Assembly: GCA_043804925.1 (NCBI GenBank)
Contig: JAZDIP010000023.1
Coordinates: forward strand, 88,447 to 152,446
Reading direction: 5' to 3'
Length of the DNA stretch: 64,000 bases
Source: ChocPot-Mid sp043804925
GTDB lineage: Bacteria > Bacteroidota > Ignavibacteria > Kapaibacteriales > UBA2268
Below, one piece after another: positions 47,520 through 56,547 of this stretch. The stretch's first letter is position 1, and the number at the start of each line of letters is the position of its first letter. Made by a program: the position numbers and the translations under genes. Below the pieces are notes generated by a model, which was given only the letters and a program-made list of their open reading frames with translations, did not search any database and had not been told where the DNA came from.

Positions 47520-48164
47520 TTAAAAACTACCAAACTTAAAAGCCAAGTTGGCTGACGGTTCGTTGTACCATGCACTTCCAAAACCGTTTAAATCCATGCC
47601 TGATATGTATCTATAACTTGCCCCAAGTTCAATCCTGAAAAATTTGAAAATATTCAACTCAACACCTATTCCCGGTTCGACAACAAAAAAAGCAGAATTG
47701 TCGTATCTGTTATTGTCATAGCCCATATTATTATTCATTCCGTAGCGATATGGAGTGAACGATGCACCTCCGGCTCCGATTAAAGTATTGACTGTAAAAT
47801 GAACCAAACTGTTGGATGAGTGAGTATATTCAAGAAATAATCCTCCATACCCTATCTGGAAGTAATATTGTCTGGTATCGGTCAGGTCGTCAGGATGATA
47901 AAAATCAGGTGCTTCAACAGAACTTACCAGTCCGTACCCACCTCCACCGATGGTAAAAGTATGGTCAATTACCCATCCGGCTCTGCCACCTACCATAATT
48001 GCATATTGTTGCATAAATGATGTGAACTTAATTTCGGGACAGCCGTAACCACCGAATTCAAACTCTTTGTTGCCGAATAAGGTCTTAACTTCACCTTCCT
48101 TTTCTTGTGATTGAAGAGGCAATGAAATAATAATAATTGTCAGGAAGAATATTAATTTATTCAT
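47520..48164 (-). CDS. Small outer-membrane beta-barrel protein
   Basis: About 214 aa from the ATG at 48164 (MNKLIFFLTIIIISLPLQSQ signal peptide); a TTG at 48176 would add four residues. The mature chain has Gly/Tyr/Phe-rich amphipathic strands (FTIGGGGYGLVSSV, YYFQIGYGGLFLEYTHSS, FFVVEPGIGVELNIFKFFRIELGASYRY) and ends in Phe (AFKFGSF), as expected for a BAM-inserted barrel. No specific family can be named. It is transcribed away from lysS. Confidence 0.7.
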   Translation of the reverse strand: MNKLIFFLTIIIISLPLQSQEKEGEVKTLFGNKEFEFGGYGCPEIKFTSFMQQYAIMVGGRAGWVIDHTFTIGGGGYGLVSSVEAPDFYHPDDLTDTRQYYFQIGYGGLFLEYTHSSNSLVHFTVNTLIGAGGASFTPYRYGMNNNMGYDNNRYDNSAFFVVEPGIGVELNIFKFFRIELGASYRYISGMDLNGFGSAWYNEPSANLAFKFGSF

Positions 48165-48288
48165 GAGTAATCCCAATATTAGTTAATCTAATTTTATTTT
48201 AATTCTTTTACTTCTATCGCAAAACTACATTATTTTCGTAATTTTGTTGTTTACTTTATGTATTACTATATATTATTTAAATGATGTT

Positions 48289-50007
48289 ATGCCTGATTTA
48301 CAATTAAATGACCAGGAGAAAATACGTCTCCAAAAACTGAAGGAAATTGAGGATACAGGGATTAATCCTTATCCGCATAATTTTGAAAAAACACATGATT
48401 CAGAATATATATTAGCTAACTTCTCTGATGAAAATCCGGAAGAACTTAATAATGTAAGGATTGCCGGAAGAATTATGAGTGTCCGTATTATGGGCAAGGC
48501 AAGTTTTTGCCATATGCAGGACAGCACAGGTAAAATTCAGGTTTACATGAAAAAGGATGACTTAGGGGATTTTTACGATTCATTTAAAAAGCTCGATATA
48601 GGTGATATTATCGGTGTTCAGGGATATGCTTTCAGAACCAAAACCGGGGAGGTTTCAATTCATGCAAGTAAAGTAACTGTACTTTGTAAATCTTTACGAG
48701 TTTTACCGATTCCAAAAGAGGAAACAGATGAGCAGGGAAATACAATTGTTCATGATGCTTTTGCGGACATCGAATTGCGTTACAGAAGAAGATATCTTGA
48801 TTTGATTTTAAATCCTGAAGTGCGTTCAGTTTTTCAAAAGAGGTCTAAGATTATTACAGAGATTCGTAATTTTTTCAATGAAAAAGGATGGCTCGAAGTA
48901 GAAACTCCTGTGCTTCAACCGATTTATGGTGGAGCTACTGCAAGACCTTTTATTACTCATCATAATACATTGGATATGGACTTATATCTAAGAATTGCAG
49001 ATGAGTTGTATCTGAAAAGATTGATAGTCGGGGGCTTTGAAGGTGTTTACGAAATCAGCAAGAATTTCAGAAATGAAGGCATGGACAAAATGCACAATCC
49101 GGAGTTTACCTCCATGGAGATTTATGTTGCTTATAAGGACTACCTCTGGATGATGGAAATGACTGAAACATTGATTAATACTGTTGCAAAAAATGTTATT
49201 GGAACTGAGGAAATTCAGTACGGAGCTAATCATATTTCGTTGAAACTTCCTTTCAGACGGGCAAAGATGTTTGACCTTTACAAAGAATATACCGGATATG
49301 ATTTAAAAGGAAAGAGCAAAGAAGAACTTGTTGCAATTGCGAAAGAATTGAATATTGATGTTGATGCGAATTTCAGCAAAATGAAACTTCTCGATGAGAT
49401 TTTCGGTGAGAAAGTTGAACCGAATTTAATTCAGCCGACATTCGTTATTGACTATCCAATCGAGATGTCGCCTTTGGCAAAGAAGCATCGTTCGGGTGAA
49501 GAAGGTATTGTTGAAAGATTTGAACTTTTTATCAATGGGCATGAGTTCGCTAATGCTTTTACCGAACTTAACGACCCTCGTGACCAGAGGGAACGTCTTG
49601 AAGAGCAGGCAATCATCAGGGCTGAAGGTGATGACGAAGCTATGATTGTTGACAATGATTTTCTTTATGCAATAGAGGTTGGTATGCCGCCAACAGCAGG
49701 TTTGGGAATTGGTATTGACAGGTTAGTCATGCTTCTTACAGGAGCTCAAACAATTCGCGACGTGCTTTTCTTTCCGCAAATGAGACCTGAGAAAAATACA
49801 AATGTTACGAAAGATGAAGACTTCATGGCTCTCGGAATTCCGAAAGATTGGGTGGCTCATATAAGAAAAATGGGATTTAATACTATCGAAGCATTGAAAA
49901 AAGAACATTTCGGAAAATTATTTAATGATATGGCGATATACAGGAAGAAGGAGCAGTTGGAAATTGCTTTACCATCAAACAAAGATGTTAAAAACTGGCT
50001 TAAATAA
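48289..50007 (+). CDS. lysS: Lysyl-tRNA synthetase, class II
   Basis: About 572 aa from the ATG at 48289 (MPDLQLND); the ORF is open for 15 further codons upstream, but those residues are hydrophobic and untypical. N-terminal OB anticodon-binding domain (VRIAGRIMSVRIMGKASFCHMQD, in part). Class II motif 2 FRNEGMDKMHNPEFT and motif 3 GLGIGIDRLVMLLTG are intact. It charges tRNA-Lys. After motif 3 there is a 70-residue helical extension (DWVAHIRKMGFNTIEALKKEHFGKL), which I associate with LysRS of Bacteroidota and which supports the taxonomic placement. mscS follows after a 2-nt gap. Confidence 0.95.
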   Translation: MPDLQLNDQEKIRLQKLKEIEDTGINPYPHNFEKTHDSEYILANFSDENPEELNNVRIAGRIMSVRIMGKASFCHMQDSTGKIQVYMKKDDLGDFYDSFKKLDIGDIIGVQGYAFRTKTGEVSIHASKVTVLCKSLRVLPIPKEETDEQGNTIVHDAFADIELRYRRRYLDLILNPEVRSVFQKRSKIITEIRNFFNEKGWLEVETPVLQPIYGGATARPFITHHNTLDMDLYLRIADELYLKRLIVGGFEGVYEISKNFRNEGMDKMHNPEFTSMEIYVAYKDYLWMMEMTETLINTVAKNVIGTEEIQYGANHISLKLPFRRAKMFDLYKEYTGYDLKGKSKEELVAIAKELNIDVDANFSKMKLLDEIFGEKVEPNLIQPTFVIDYPIEMSPLAKKHRSGEEGIVERFELFINGHEFANAFTELNDPRDQRERLEEQAIIRAEGDDEAMIVDNDFLYAIEVGMPPTAGLGIGIDRLVMLLTGAQTIRDVLFFPQMRPEKNTNVTKDEDFMALGIPKDWVAHIRKMGFNTIEALKKEHFGKLFNDMAIYRKKEQLEIALPSNKDVKNWLK

Positions 50008-50009
50008 TC

Positions 50010-50894
50010 ATGAAAGAACAAAACGTATTTGAAATAATAGGACATAAATTTGCCAACTGGGGTGGTGAGTTTGTTGATATATTCCCCTATTTGGTTGTAG
50101 CAATTATTATATTCATTTTGTTCATATTCATTGCTAAAATATCGAAGAAAATTACTCTGAAGGTTTTAAATAAACTTTCAATTTCCAAAGCTGTCAGTCA
50201 GTTGGTTTCAAATATTGTACTTGTTAATGTTTTTATCGGCGGTATTGTAATTGCCTTAAGTGTGATGAAGCTGGATAAAACAGTAACATCTCTTTTAGCA
50301 GGTGCGGGTATTATCGGTTTGGCTCTTGGTATTGCATTTCAAGACCTTGTTACAAATATTATATCCGGAGTATTAATAGCCATCAGAAAACCGTTTAATA
50401 TTGGTGATTTTGTTGAGACAAACGGTATATTCGGAAATGTGCTGGATATTCGGTTGAGAACTACTGAGATTCATAACCGTAACGGACAAATCGCATATAT
50501 TCCGAGCCGTGAGGTTTTACGGCTACCTGTGATTAATTATTCCAGAATGGGTAAACGCAGGATAGTTATTGATGTGGGGATTTCGTATAAAGAAGATTTG
50601 AATAGGGTAAAAGAAATAACTTTGAATGCGATTAAAACCATACCGGAACTACTTCCTGATGAACCTGTTGAATTTTACTATAAAGAATTCGGAGAAAGTT
50701 CGATTAATTTCATGGTGAGATTTTGGATAAAATTTAAACTGCAAAGAGATTACAGGCAGGCAGTCAGCGATTCTATTATTTGCATAAAATCAGCATTTGA
50801 TGAAAATGGGATTACGATTCCGTTTCCAATCAGGACACTTGATTTTGACTCTAAGCAAATTGAGAAAGTAACTGGCGGTTTCAATAAAATCTAA
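50010..50894 (+). CDS. Small-conductance mechanosensitive channel (MscS family)
   Basis: 294 aa. Three membrane helices (about 25-45, 65-85, 90-125). The pore helix is AGAGIIGLALGIAFQDLVTN, followed by the beta domain IRKPFNIGDFVETNGIFGNV with RLRTTEIHNRNGQIAYIPSREVL. It opens under membrane tension to release osmolytes. Length and domain order are those of E. coli MscS-type channels. Almost touches lysS (2-nt gap), so probably co-transcribed with it. Confidence 0.92.
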   Translation: MKEQNVFEIIGHKFANWGGEFVDIFPYLVVAIIIFILFIFIAKISKKITLKVLNKLSISKAVSQLVSNIVLVNVFIGGIVIALSVMKLDKTVTSLLAGAGIIGLALGIAFQDLVTNIISGVLIAIRKPFNIGDFVETNGIFGNVLDIRLRTTEIHNRNGQIAYIPSREVLRLPVINYSRMGKRRIVIDVGISYKEDLNRVKEITLNAIKTIPELLPDEPVEFYYKEFGESSINFMVRFWIKFKLQRDYRQAVSDSIICIKSAFDENGITIPFPIRTLDFDSKQIEKVTGGFNKI

Positions 50895-50946
50895 ATTGAA
50901 ATATGGCTATTGATGAAAATTGAGGAAAGAACAATTTACATATAAT

Positions 50947-51021
50947 AAACCTGTCATAGAAAGGAAAATAAGGAAAAAGCACTCTGTTTATTCCTATTTA
51001 TTGTATAATTTTATAAATTAG
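50947..51021 (+). pseudogene. Remnant resembling the start of the M50 protease gene
   Basis: In one frame this stretch reads KPVIERKIRKKHSVYSYLLYNF before a stop. The M50 gene at 52629 begins with ...QPKIDVKKRKKHSVYFHIF at residues 10-27. Nine or ten of 15 residues match (50947-50991 against 52656-52700), including RKKHSVY. It sits 52 nt after the mscS stop and just upstream of the T9SS gene at 51045. Confidence 0.45.
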
Positions 51022-51044
51022 TTTTTTTATTTGTTGGAGTTGGA

Positions 51045-52556
51045 ATGAAAAAAATATCAATTACATTTTTATTTTTAATAACTTATATTGCTAATTCGCA
51101 AGAAATAATCAAGGATACTTTGATTATTAACAACAATAATTATTTGAGAAATACAGGTTTACTATTTTATAATAACCATTTTTACCTTTCTGGATTTTCT
51201 TCCACAAAAAATGTGGAAGGTTGGCCTAATGAAACAAATATCCATCTAACCAAATTAAATCAAGATTTTAATTTTATTTGGGAAACCAAAACTAGTATGT
51301 ATAAGGATGCCAATGCATTGTTTAGTATTTATTCATATATCAATCAAGAGGAAAATATTAATCACATTGCTAAATATAGTGCTCTTGTTCAATGGTTATA
51401 TGTTGAAACTGTTGATACATCCGGTAAGTATGTTTTCAAAATGGATAGTGTCAATATGAAAAAGAATTTTATGAAGCAAGCAGGTGAAGTATTTGTAGAT
51501 TACGATTATACCATAAAACACATATACGTTTATGGTCGGGAATATGAAAGAACATTAGTATTGCAAACTTATTCCTCAGAAGAATTTTCAATATCAAGCG
51601 AGGATACGATTTATAAAATGGATACTTCAAAATATTCAATAAAATATAATGAAATAGATATCAATACTGTATTACCAACAAAAGATAGCGGATTTGTAAT
51701 AGCGGGGGAATTATATGATAAAACCAAAAAGAAGTACGATATGTTTTTTATTAAATATGATAAAAACATAAACATTATCTGGGAAAGAATATATGATGAA
51801 AGTGATTCCATTAATCCAAGACATATACCATTGAATATAATTGAAAATTCAGAAGGTGATTTATTAATTATAGGACGATTGAGATATTATATAAATCCAC
51901 AATATAGAACTACCGTTTTTATAAAAAAATTCGATTCAAAGGGTAATTTTATTTGGGAGCAAAAATATTTTGAAAATTTGGAAATCGTCGGTCTGAAATT
52001 ATTGGAAACTAATAAAGGAAATTATTATATTGCTGCAAGTAGCTTCCAAAAAAATGTTGAAGCACCGCCGGATACGTATTTTAACTTTTGTTTATTTAAA
52101 GTAAATAATAGAGGTGAATTAATTTGGGAAAATATTTGGGGTATCGAAGATAGTCAAAATCTTTTGAATGGACTTTATATTGAAAATGATAATGAAGTAG
52201 TAGTTTCGGGTTCTCAAGATTCATACACATATATCGCAAGAATAATAGATACAACAAAAGTAAATATAAGAGATAAACAAAAGATAGTCAACTATTTTAT
52301 AACTTTCCCAAATCCTTTATTCAAAGGTCGTTCATTTATTATCAATTTTTCAATTGAACAAAATTCAAAAATAAATATTGAAATAATTAACAATCTCGGA
52401 ATAAAAATCTCAGACATTTTCAATGGTTCCAAAGAAGCAGGTGAACATAGTATTCAATTTGAACCTGATAATTCTTTGCCTACTGGAACTTATTGGGTTA
52501 GAATGATAATTAACCGAACAGAGCAAATCGTTAAACCGATTGTTATTATACCTTAA
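51045..52556 (+). CDS. T9SS protein, propeller-like
   Basis: 503 aa, with TTGGAGTTGGA directly before the ATG. Signal peptide MKKISITFLFLITYIANSQ. The body has regularly spaced blades with F/Y-IWE-x-K/x motifs (FNFIWETKTSM, INIIWERIYDES, NFIWEQKYFEN, ELIWENIWGIED) and SGF/AG motifs (DSGFVIAGELYD, EGDLLIIGRLRY). This is typical of a seven-bladed propeller without known catalytic residues. The last 85 residues are a T9SS sorting domain (FPNPLFKGRSFIINF...LPTGTYWVRMI...KPIVIIP). It separates lysS-mscS from the M50 gene, with an apparent M50-head remnant on its 5' side. Confidence 0.78.
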   Translation: MKKISITFLFLITYIANSQEIIKDTLIINNNNYLRNTGLLFYNNHFYLSGFSSTKNVEGWPNETNIHLTKLNQDFNFIWETKTSMYKDANALFSIYSYINQEENINHIAKYSALVQWLYVETVDTSGKYVFKMDSVNMKKNFMKQAGEVFVDYDYTIKHIYVYGREYERTLVLQTYSSEEFSISSEDTIYKMDTSKYSIKYNEIDINTVLPTKDSGFVIAGELYDKTKKKYDMFFIKYDKNINIIWERIYDESDSINPRHIPLNIIENSEGDLLIIGRLRYYINPQYRTTVFIKKFDSKGNFIWEQKYFENLEIVGLKLLETNKGNYYIAASSFQKNVEAPPDTYFNFCLFKVNNRGELIWENIWGIEDSQNLLNGLYIENDNEVVVSGSQDSYTYIARIIDTTKVNIRDKQKIVNYFITFPNPLFKGRSFIINFSIEQNSKINIEIINNLGIKISDIFNGSKEAGEHSIQFEPDNSLPTGTYWVRMIINRTEQIVKPIVIIP

Positions 52557-52628
52557 TCAACTACCTGTGAAAACTGAATAATATTTGTCATAATCTCAAT
52601 ATTTGATTAAATTAGTTAATTTTTTGAG

Positions 52629-53714
52629 ATGAGCAAAGATTATTATTCAAATTATCAGCCAAAGATTGATGTAAAGAAAAGGAAGAAACACTCTGTTTAC
52701 TTTCATATATTTCTTTTCCTTGCTACTTTCCTAACTACAACTATTGCAGGTGTGCAATGGGCTGGTCACGATTTCACACATTTGGAAAATATCGCTTATG
52801 GCTTGACCTATGGAATATTAATGATGCTGTTTTTCATGTCACATGAGTTCGGCCACTACTTTGCGGCAAGATACCATAAAGTTGAAGCCACATTGCCATA
52901 TTTCATTCCTTTTCCTCCGGCACCCGGGATGATAGGACTGTTCGGAACTTTCGGTGCTGTTATCAGAACGAGGTCTCCGATTATGTCCCGTAAAGCATTA
53001 TTTGATATTGGTGTTGCCGGTCCGATTGGCGGATTTATCATGTCATTGATTTTCCTGATTTACGGATTGATGACATTGCCGGCAATAGATTTTATTTATC
53101 AAATTCATCCTAATTATCTGGTCTTATATGGTGGAGAAATTCCTGTTCATGGTTTATTTTATGGTGACACGATTTCATATTCCATTTTGACTAATATTTT
53201 TGCAAATCCTGACGGTTTTTTGCCTCCTATGAATGAGATATATCATTATCCTTTTTTGAATGTGGGATGGTTTGGGCTGTTTGTAACAACATTGAATATG
53301 ATGCCGATTGGTCAGTTGGATGGCGGGCATATCACTTATGCAATGTTCGGAAAAAAGATACAGGGTATAATTGCAAGAATTTTCTGGTGGCTGATTATGG
53401 TAATGGGCGGGCTTGGATTTTTGAGTATAGCTCATGATTTCCTTTCTTACGAGCATGTAGGCACATCTTATTATTTCCTGAAGCAAATATTTTTTGGACC
53501 ACTTGATTGGATTGAAATTAATGCACCGATTTTGTTTGATGCCTGGAGCGGATGGCTTTTTTGGGGTATAATTACTAAGTTATTTATTAAGTTAGACCAC
53601 CCTCCTGTCGGGGATGACGAGAATTTGAGTCAAAATCGGATGCTTGTCGGATGGTTGTCTATTATTATTTTATTACTATCATTTTCGTATAATGGTATTT
53701 ATTTTGTAGAGTAG
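52629..53714 (+). CDS. Site-2-type membrane metalloprotease (M50)
   Basis: 361 aa. A basic cytoplasmic N-tail is followed by about six membrane helices. The zinc motif is H72-E-x-x-H76 (MSHEFGHYFAARY), and the third ligand is D231 in GQLDGGHITYAMFG. Cleaves membrane-spanning substrates inside the bilayer, as in sigma-factor or stress signalling. There is no PDZ domain between the two motifs; instead a roughly 70-residue loop (PNYLVLYGGEIPVHGLFYG) is present. All catalytic residues are intact. A TTGAG sequence is adjacent to the start but no clear SD. Confidence 0.88.
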   Translation: MSKDYYSNYQPKIDVKKRKKHSVYFHIFLFLATFLTTTIAGVQWAGHDFTHLENIAYGLTYGILMMLFFMSHEFGHYFAARYHKVEATLPYFIPFPPAPGMIGLFGTFGAVIRTRSPIMSRKALFDIGVAGPIGGFIMSLIFLIYGLMTLPAIDFIYQIHPNYLVLYGGEIPVHGLFYGDTISYSILTNIFANPDGFLPPMNEIYHYPFLNVGWFGLFVTTLNMMPIGQLDGGHITYAMFGKKIQGIIARIFWWLIMVMGGLGFLSIAHDFLSYEHVGTSYYFLKQIFFGPLDWIEINAPILFDAWSGWLFWGIITKLFIKLDHPPVGDDENLSQNRMLVGWLSIIILLLSFSYNGIYFVE

Positions 53715-53773
53715 CTCAAAGCAAGAATTATATTCGATAAATAACAAAGATATGGTTACAGATTGGGTTTGTT

Positions 53774-53805
53774 TTTGAAAATCGGCATGAAAAATGTTAT
53801 ATTTG
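53774..53805 (+). promoter_or_regulatory. Bacteroidota-type promoter for glutamine synthetase
   Basis: TTTG at 53774-53777, a 20-nt spacer and TATATTTG at 53798-53805. This is an exact fit to the TTTG-N19-21-TAnnTTTG consensus of the Bacteroidota primary sigma factor. Predicted start near 53812, about 50 nt before the gene. Confidence 0.65.
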
Positions 53806-53863
53806 ACTTTTAAAGTCGGGCTTTTGCTTTGGACTTATTAAGTTTATTGTTGTTTATTAATAT

Positions 53864-55420
53864 ATGAAATTTATGGCTAAGAAAATTGAAAATTTTGAAT
53901 TGTTAAATCCTATCGAAAGGATTGTTGGTAAAAGCCGTCAGGATTTGACCAGAGAAGATATTATCAAGGTTATTCTTGCAAAGAATATCGAAAGAATTAC
54001 TTTCCATTATACAGGAATTGACGGTAAATTAAAAGAACTCAAGTTACCAATAACAAGCAGAAGATATGCAGAGTTAATACTTACTGAAGGCGAACGTGTT
54101 GACGGTTCATCATTGTTTAAGGGTATGGTGGATACTGGAAAATCCGACTTATATGTTGTTCCGCAGTATAGTACAGCTTTTTTAAATCCATTCGATTGCT
54201 GCAGTATTGATTTTATTTGCCGTTTCATTAATCCTGAAGGGAACCACGCAGAATTTCCACCGGATAATATTTCTTACAAAGCAAGCACACTGTTAAAGAA
54301 AAAAACGGGCCTGGAACTTTTTGCTTTGGGTGAATTGGAATTTTTTCTGCTTTGGGAACCTGAAAGCAATATTTATCCTTTGCCAAAGCAGGCAGGATAT
54401 CACGGTAGTTCACCTTACCTGAAGAGTGGTCCTATTATTAATGAGATGCTGAGGCATATTTCTCAAATAACAGGTAACGTTAAATATGCTCATGGTGAAG
54501 TAGGATATTTATCGAAGATTGATAGTGAATTTGAAGAATTAAGAGGCAAAACAGGCGAGCAGGTTGAAATTGAATTTCTTCCAACTCCAATCGAAGACAC
54601 AGGTGATATTTTGGTTCTTGCACGTTGGATTATCCGTAATGTTGCATACCGACACAATTGTGTTGCTACTTTTGTACCTAAACTTGAAATCGGTCATGCC
54701 GGCTCCGGTATGCATGTTCATATGGTTTTAAGGAAAGACGGAAAGAATGCTATTGTTGACAATAAAGGAATTTTGAATAATACTGCAAAACAGTTGATTG
54801 GCGGTTTGTGTAATTATGCTACGAGTTTGAATGCTTTCGGCAATACCGTTTCTTCATCTTATCTGCGACTCGTTCCTAATCAGGAAGCACCGACAAAAGT
54901 TTGCTGGAGTGCAATGAACAGACATGCTCTTATTCGCGTTCCTCTTGGCTGGACAGGAATAAGTAATCTTGCAAAAAAAGTAAATCCACAGCAGATTGTC
55001 AGCACAAATAAATTTGATTCCCGACAAACTGTCGAGTTGAGAAGCCCTGACGGAAGCTGTAATTCACATCTGTTGCTTGCCGGAATTGCCACAGCCGTTA
55101 AATGGGGACTTGATAATCCTAAGAAATCAATGGAACTTGCCGGAGCAAGCGAAGTGAAAACAGATATTAAGAAATTATTCGAATCGGGAAAACTACCTAA
55201 TCTTCCGGGCAGTTGTGAGGAATCTGCAGAAATTTTATTGGCTAACAGGAACTTATTTGAAAAAGATGGTATTTTCCCTGATTATGTTATTGACTACCTT
55301 GCAGAGCAACTGAAACAGGTTAAAGATAAGGATATGAATAAGAAACTTTTCTCTCTTTCTGACGATAAGCGGATTGAAGAATCACGAAGGATTATGCACA
55401 GGGATATTCATAAGAATTAG
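53864..55420 (+). CDS. Glutamine synthetase family protein
   Basis: 518 aa; M4 (53873) is an alternative start. N-terminal beta-grasp domain with ERVDGSSLFKGMVDTGKSDLYVVP, where class I enzymes have the DGSS...ESDM segment. The catalytic domain has ELEFFLL (metal ligands), GSGMHVHMVLRKDG (ATP/Glu), RLVPNQEAPTKVCWSAMNRHALIRVP (written as two parts, Glu and ammonia site) and ELRSPDGSCN. It probably makes glutamine from glutamate and ammonia. The canonical adenylylation loop tyrosine is not evident, so control is likely by expression or feedback. It has a recognisable promoter of its own. Confidence 0.85.
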   Translation: MKFMAKKIENFELLNPIERIVGKSRQDLTREDIIKVILAKNIERITFHYTGIDGKLKELKLPITSRRYAELILTEGERVDGSSLFKGMVDTGKSDLYVVPQYSTAFLNPFDCCSIDFICRFINPEGNHAEFPPDNISYKASTLLKKKTGLELFALGELEFFLLWEPESNIYPLPKQAGYHGSSPYLKSGPIINEMLRHISQITGNVKYAHGEVGYLSKIDSEFEELRGKTGEQVEIEFLPTPIEDTGDILVLARWIIRNVAYRHNCVATFVPKLEIGHAGSGMHVHMVLRKDGKNAIVDNKGILNNTAKQLIGGLCNYATSLNAFGNTVSSSYLRLVPNQEAPTKVCWSAMNRHALIRVPLGWTGISNLAKKVNPQQIVSTNKFDSRQTVELRSPDGSCNSHLLLAGIATAVKWGLDNPKKSMELAGASEVKTDIKKLFESGKLPNLPGSCEESAEILLANRNLFEKDGIFPDYVIDYLAEQLKQVKDKDMNKKLFSLSDDKRIEESRRIMHRDIHKN

Positions 55421-55461
55421 AAGACAGAATTATTTGGAGTATAGGGGAGTGTAAAAAATAA

Positions 55462-55520
55462 TTTGGTAAATTGAACAATGTTCATTATTTTAGCACTGTT
55501 AATTATTTGTAACAATGTTA
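55462..55520 (+). promoter_or_regulatory. Promoter and twin palindromic operators of the tetR-like gene
   Basis: TTTG at 55462-55465, 20-nt spacer, TATTTTAG at 55486-55493. A perfect palindrome TGAACA-A-TGTTCA (55472-55484) lies inside the spacer. A related palindrome TAACA-A-TGTTA (55510-55520) covers the first ATG. Both share the core AACAATGTT. The arrangement fits autorepression by the downstream regulator. Confidence 0.6.
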
Positions 55521-56117
55521 GAAAGATTTAATATGGTTCAAAATCAAATTAAAGAAGACAGAATGAAAAGCTATTTCATCGAAAGTGCTAAGCAAATAAT
55601 CAAGAGTGAGGGCATTAGGGCTTTGAGTGTCAGGTCTGTCTCGAAAAAAGCAGGTTATTCCTTTGCAACACTATATAATTACTTTGAAAATCTAAGGGAC
55701 CTTGTATTCTTTTGCATAAAAGATTTTTTAGTGGAAGCGAAGGAATTCATTGTTTCCGAAAAACATACTTCGAAATCCGGTATTATGAGAATCCAGAGCT
55801 TGAGTACTGCATATTGCAAATATTTTGTGCAATATCCCGATATTTTTAGTTTGTTATATTCCGAGCAAATGGCTGATGTGAATACGGTAAATATTTGTGA
55901 ATTGACTGATGAATTTTATGAATCAATTTTTAAAGATGATTGGGATTATTGCTTTGTTAATAAGGTAATAAACAAAGCGAAAATCAATGACCTTATGATG
56001 GTTCACCGTTTTTTACTTAACGGGATATTACTGAATTATTTGAACAGAGGGGAAAAATTCGATTATAGTAATTTCATTCAGCGAGTTGAAAAGAGTGTAA
56101 AGATTATTCTCAACTAA
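55515..56117 (+). CDS. TetR/AcrR-family transcriptional regulator
   Basis: 200 aa from the first ATG; starts at M7 (55533) or M17 (55563) are possible, and the first ATG lies inside an operator-like palindrome. The N-terminal HTH is IIKSEGIRALSVRSVSKKAGYSFATLYNYF, the usual TetR pattern with AGYSxATLYNYF recognition helix. The all-helical C-terminal part (VHRFLLNGILLNYLNRG) would bind ligand and dimerise. Ligand unknown. The neighbouring downstream DNA contains only repeats and a pseudogene fragment, so its only visible target is its own promoter. Confidence 0.88.
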   Translation: MLERFNMVQNQIKEDRMKSYFIESAKQIIKSEGIRALSVRSVSKKAGYSFATLYNYFENLRDLVFFCIKDFLVEAKEFIVSEKHTSKSGIMRIQSLSTAYCKYFVQYPDIFSLLYSEQMADVNTVNICELTDEFYESIFKDDWDYCFVNKVINKAKINDLMMVHRFLLNGILLNYLNRGEKFDYSNFIQRVEKSVKIILN

Positions 56118-56261
56118 ATTTGAGGTCTTTCTCAAGACAGTCATTCTTAACCAAACCTAGTGAAGTGAAGAATCCGGAAAAGGTATGAATATCGGATTCT
56201 TCGCTCCGCTCTGAATGACAAATCGTCAATAATTTGACTAGTTAGACAGAACCTAAGTATA
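56118..56261. repeat. REP/MITE-like long inverted repeat
   Basis: Arms TCATTCTTAACC...GTGAAGAATCCG and CGGATTCTTCGCTCCGCTCTGAATGA (about 56142-56222) pair over most of their length, with the outer ends TCATTC/GAATGA. The right arm is the widely seen dispersed sequence of this bacterial group. It follows the tetR stop directly. Confidence 0.65.
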
Positions 56262-56373
56262 TTATAAACTATTCTTCCTCTTCTTCCGGTACAAAATGGA
56301 CTATGTCTTCACCGCCGTCAACACCAATAATTTGTCCAGTTATCCAATATGACTTTTCATCAGAAAGCAAAGC
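56262..56373 (-). pseudogene. Duplicated 3' end of the SDR/enoyl reductase gene
   Basis: 112 bp match the 3' end of the SDR gene (58241-58352) with six mismatches. On the minus strand it still encodes the last 34 residues (ALLSDEKSYWITGQIIGV, then DGGEDIVHFVPEEEEE and stop). The 5' part of the gene is absent. It is separated from the intact gene by the 1.9-kb T9SS gene segment, in the same orientation. Confidence 0.95.
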
Positions 56374-56547
56374 TGTGGGTTTAATAAAATAGTAAAATAT
56401 AATGACATGTATTTGCATTAACCGTAATTATAAAGCTGTTTACTGCCAAAAACTTACTATTCACAGATTTTATTTCAAAAACAAATTTATTATAACTATA
56501 TTCGTTTAAGAAATTTAAAGCGTTTATTAAATTAGCATTGAAAGAAC
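56374..56547. other. AT-rich leader of the Asp-box T9SS gene
   Basis: 174 nt with no ORF or clear promoter; the left end is the junction of the duplicated SDR tail. Nothing else recognised. Confidence 0.4.

Noticed and set aside
48244..48288. Upstream extension of lysS to 48244
   Set aside because: The 15 extra residues are hydrophobic and unlike LysRS N-termini; the ATG at 48289 gives the expected start.
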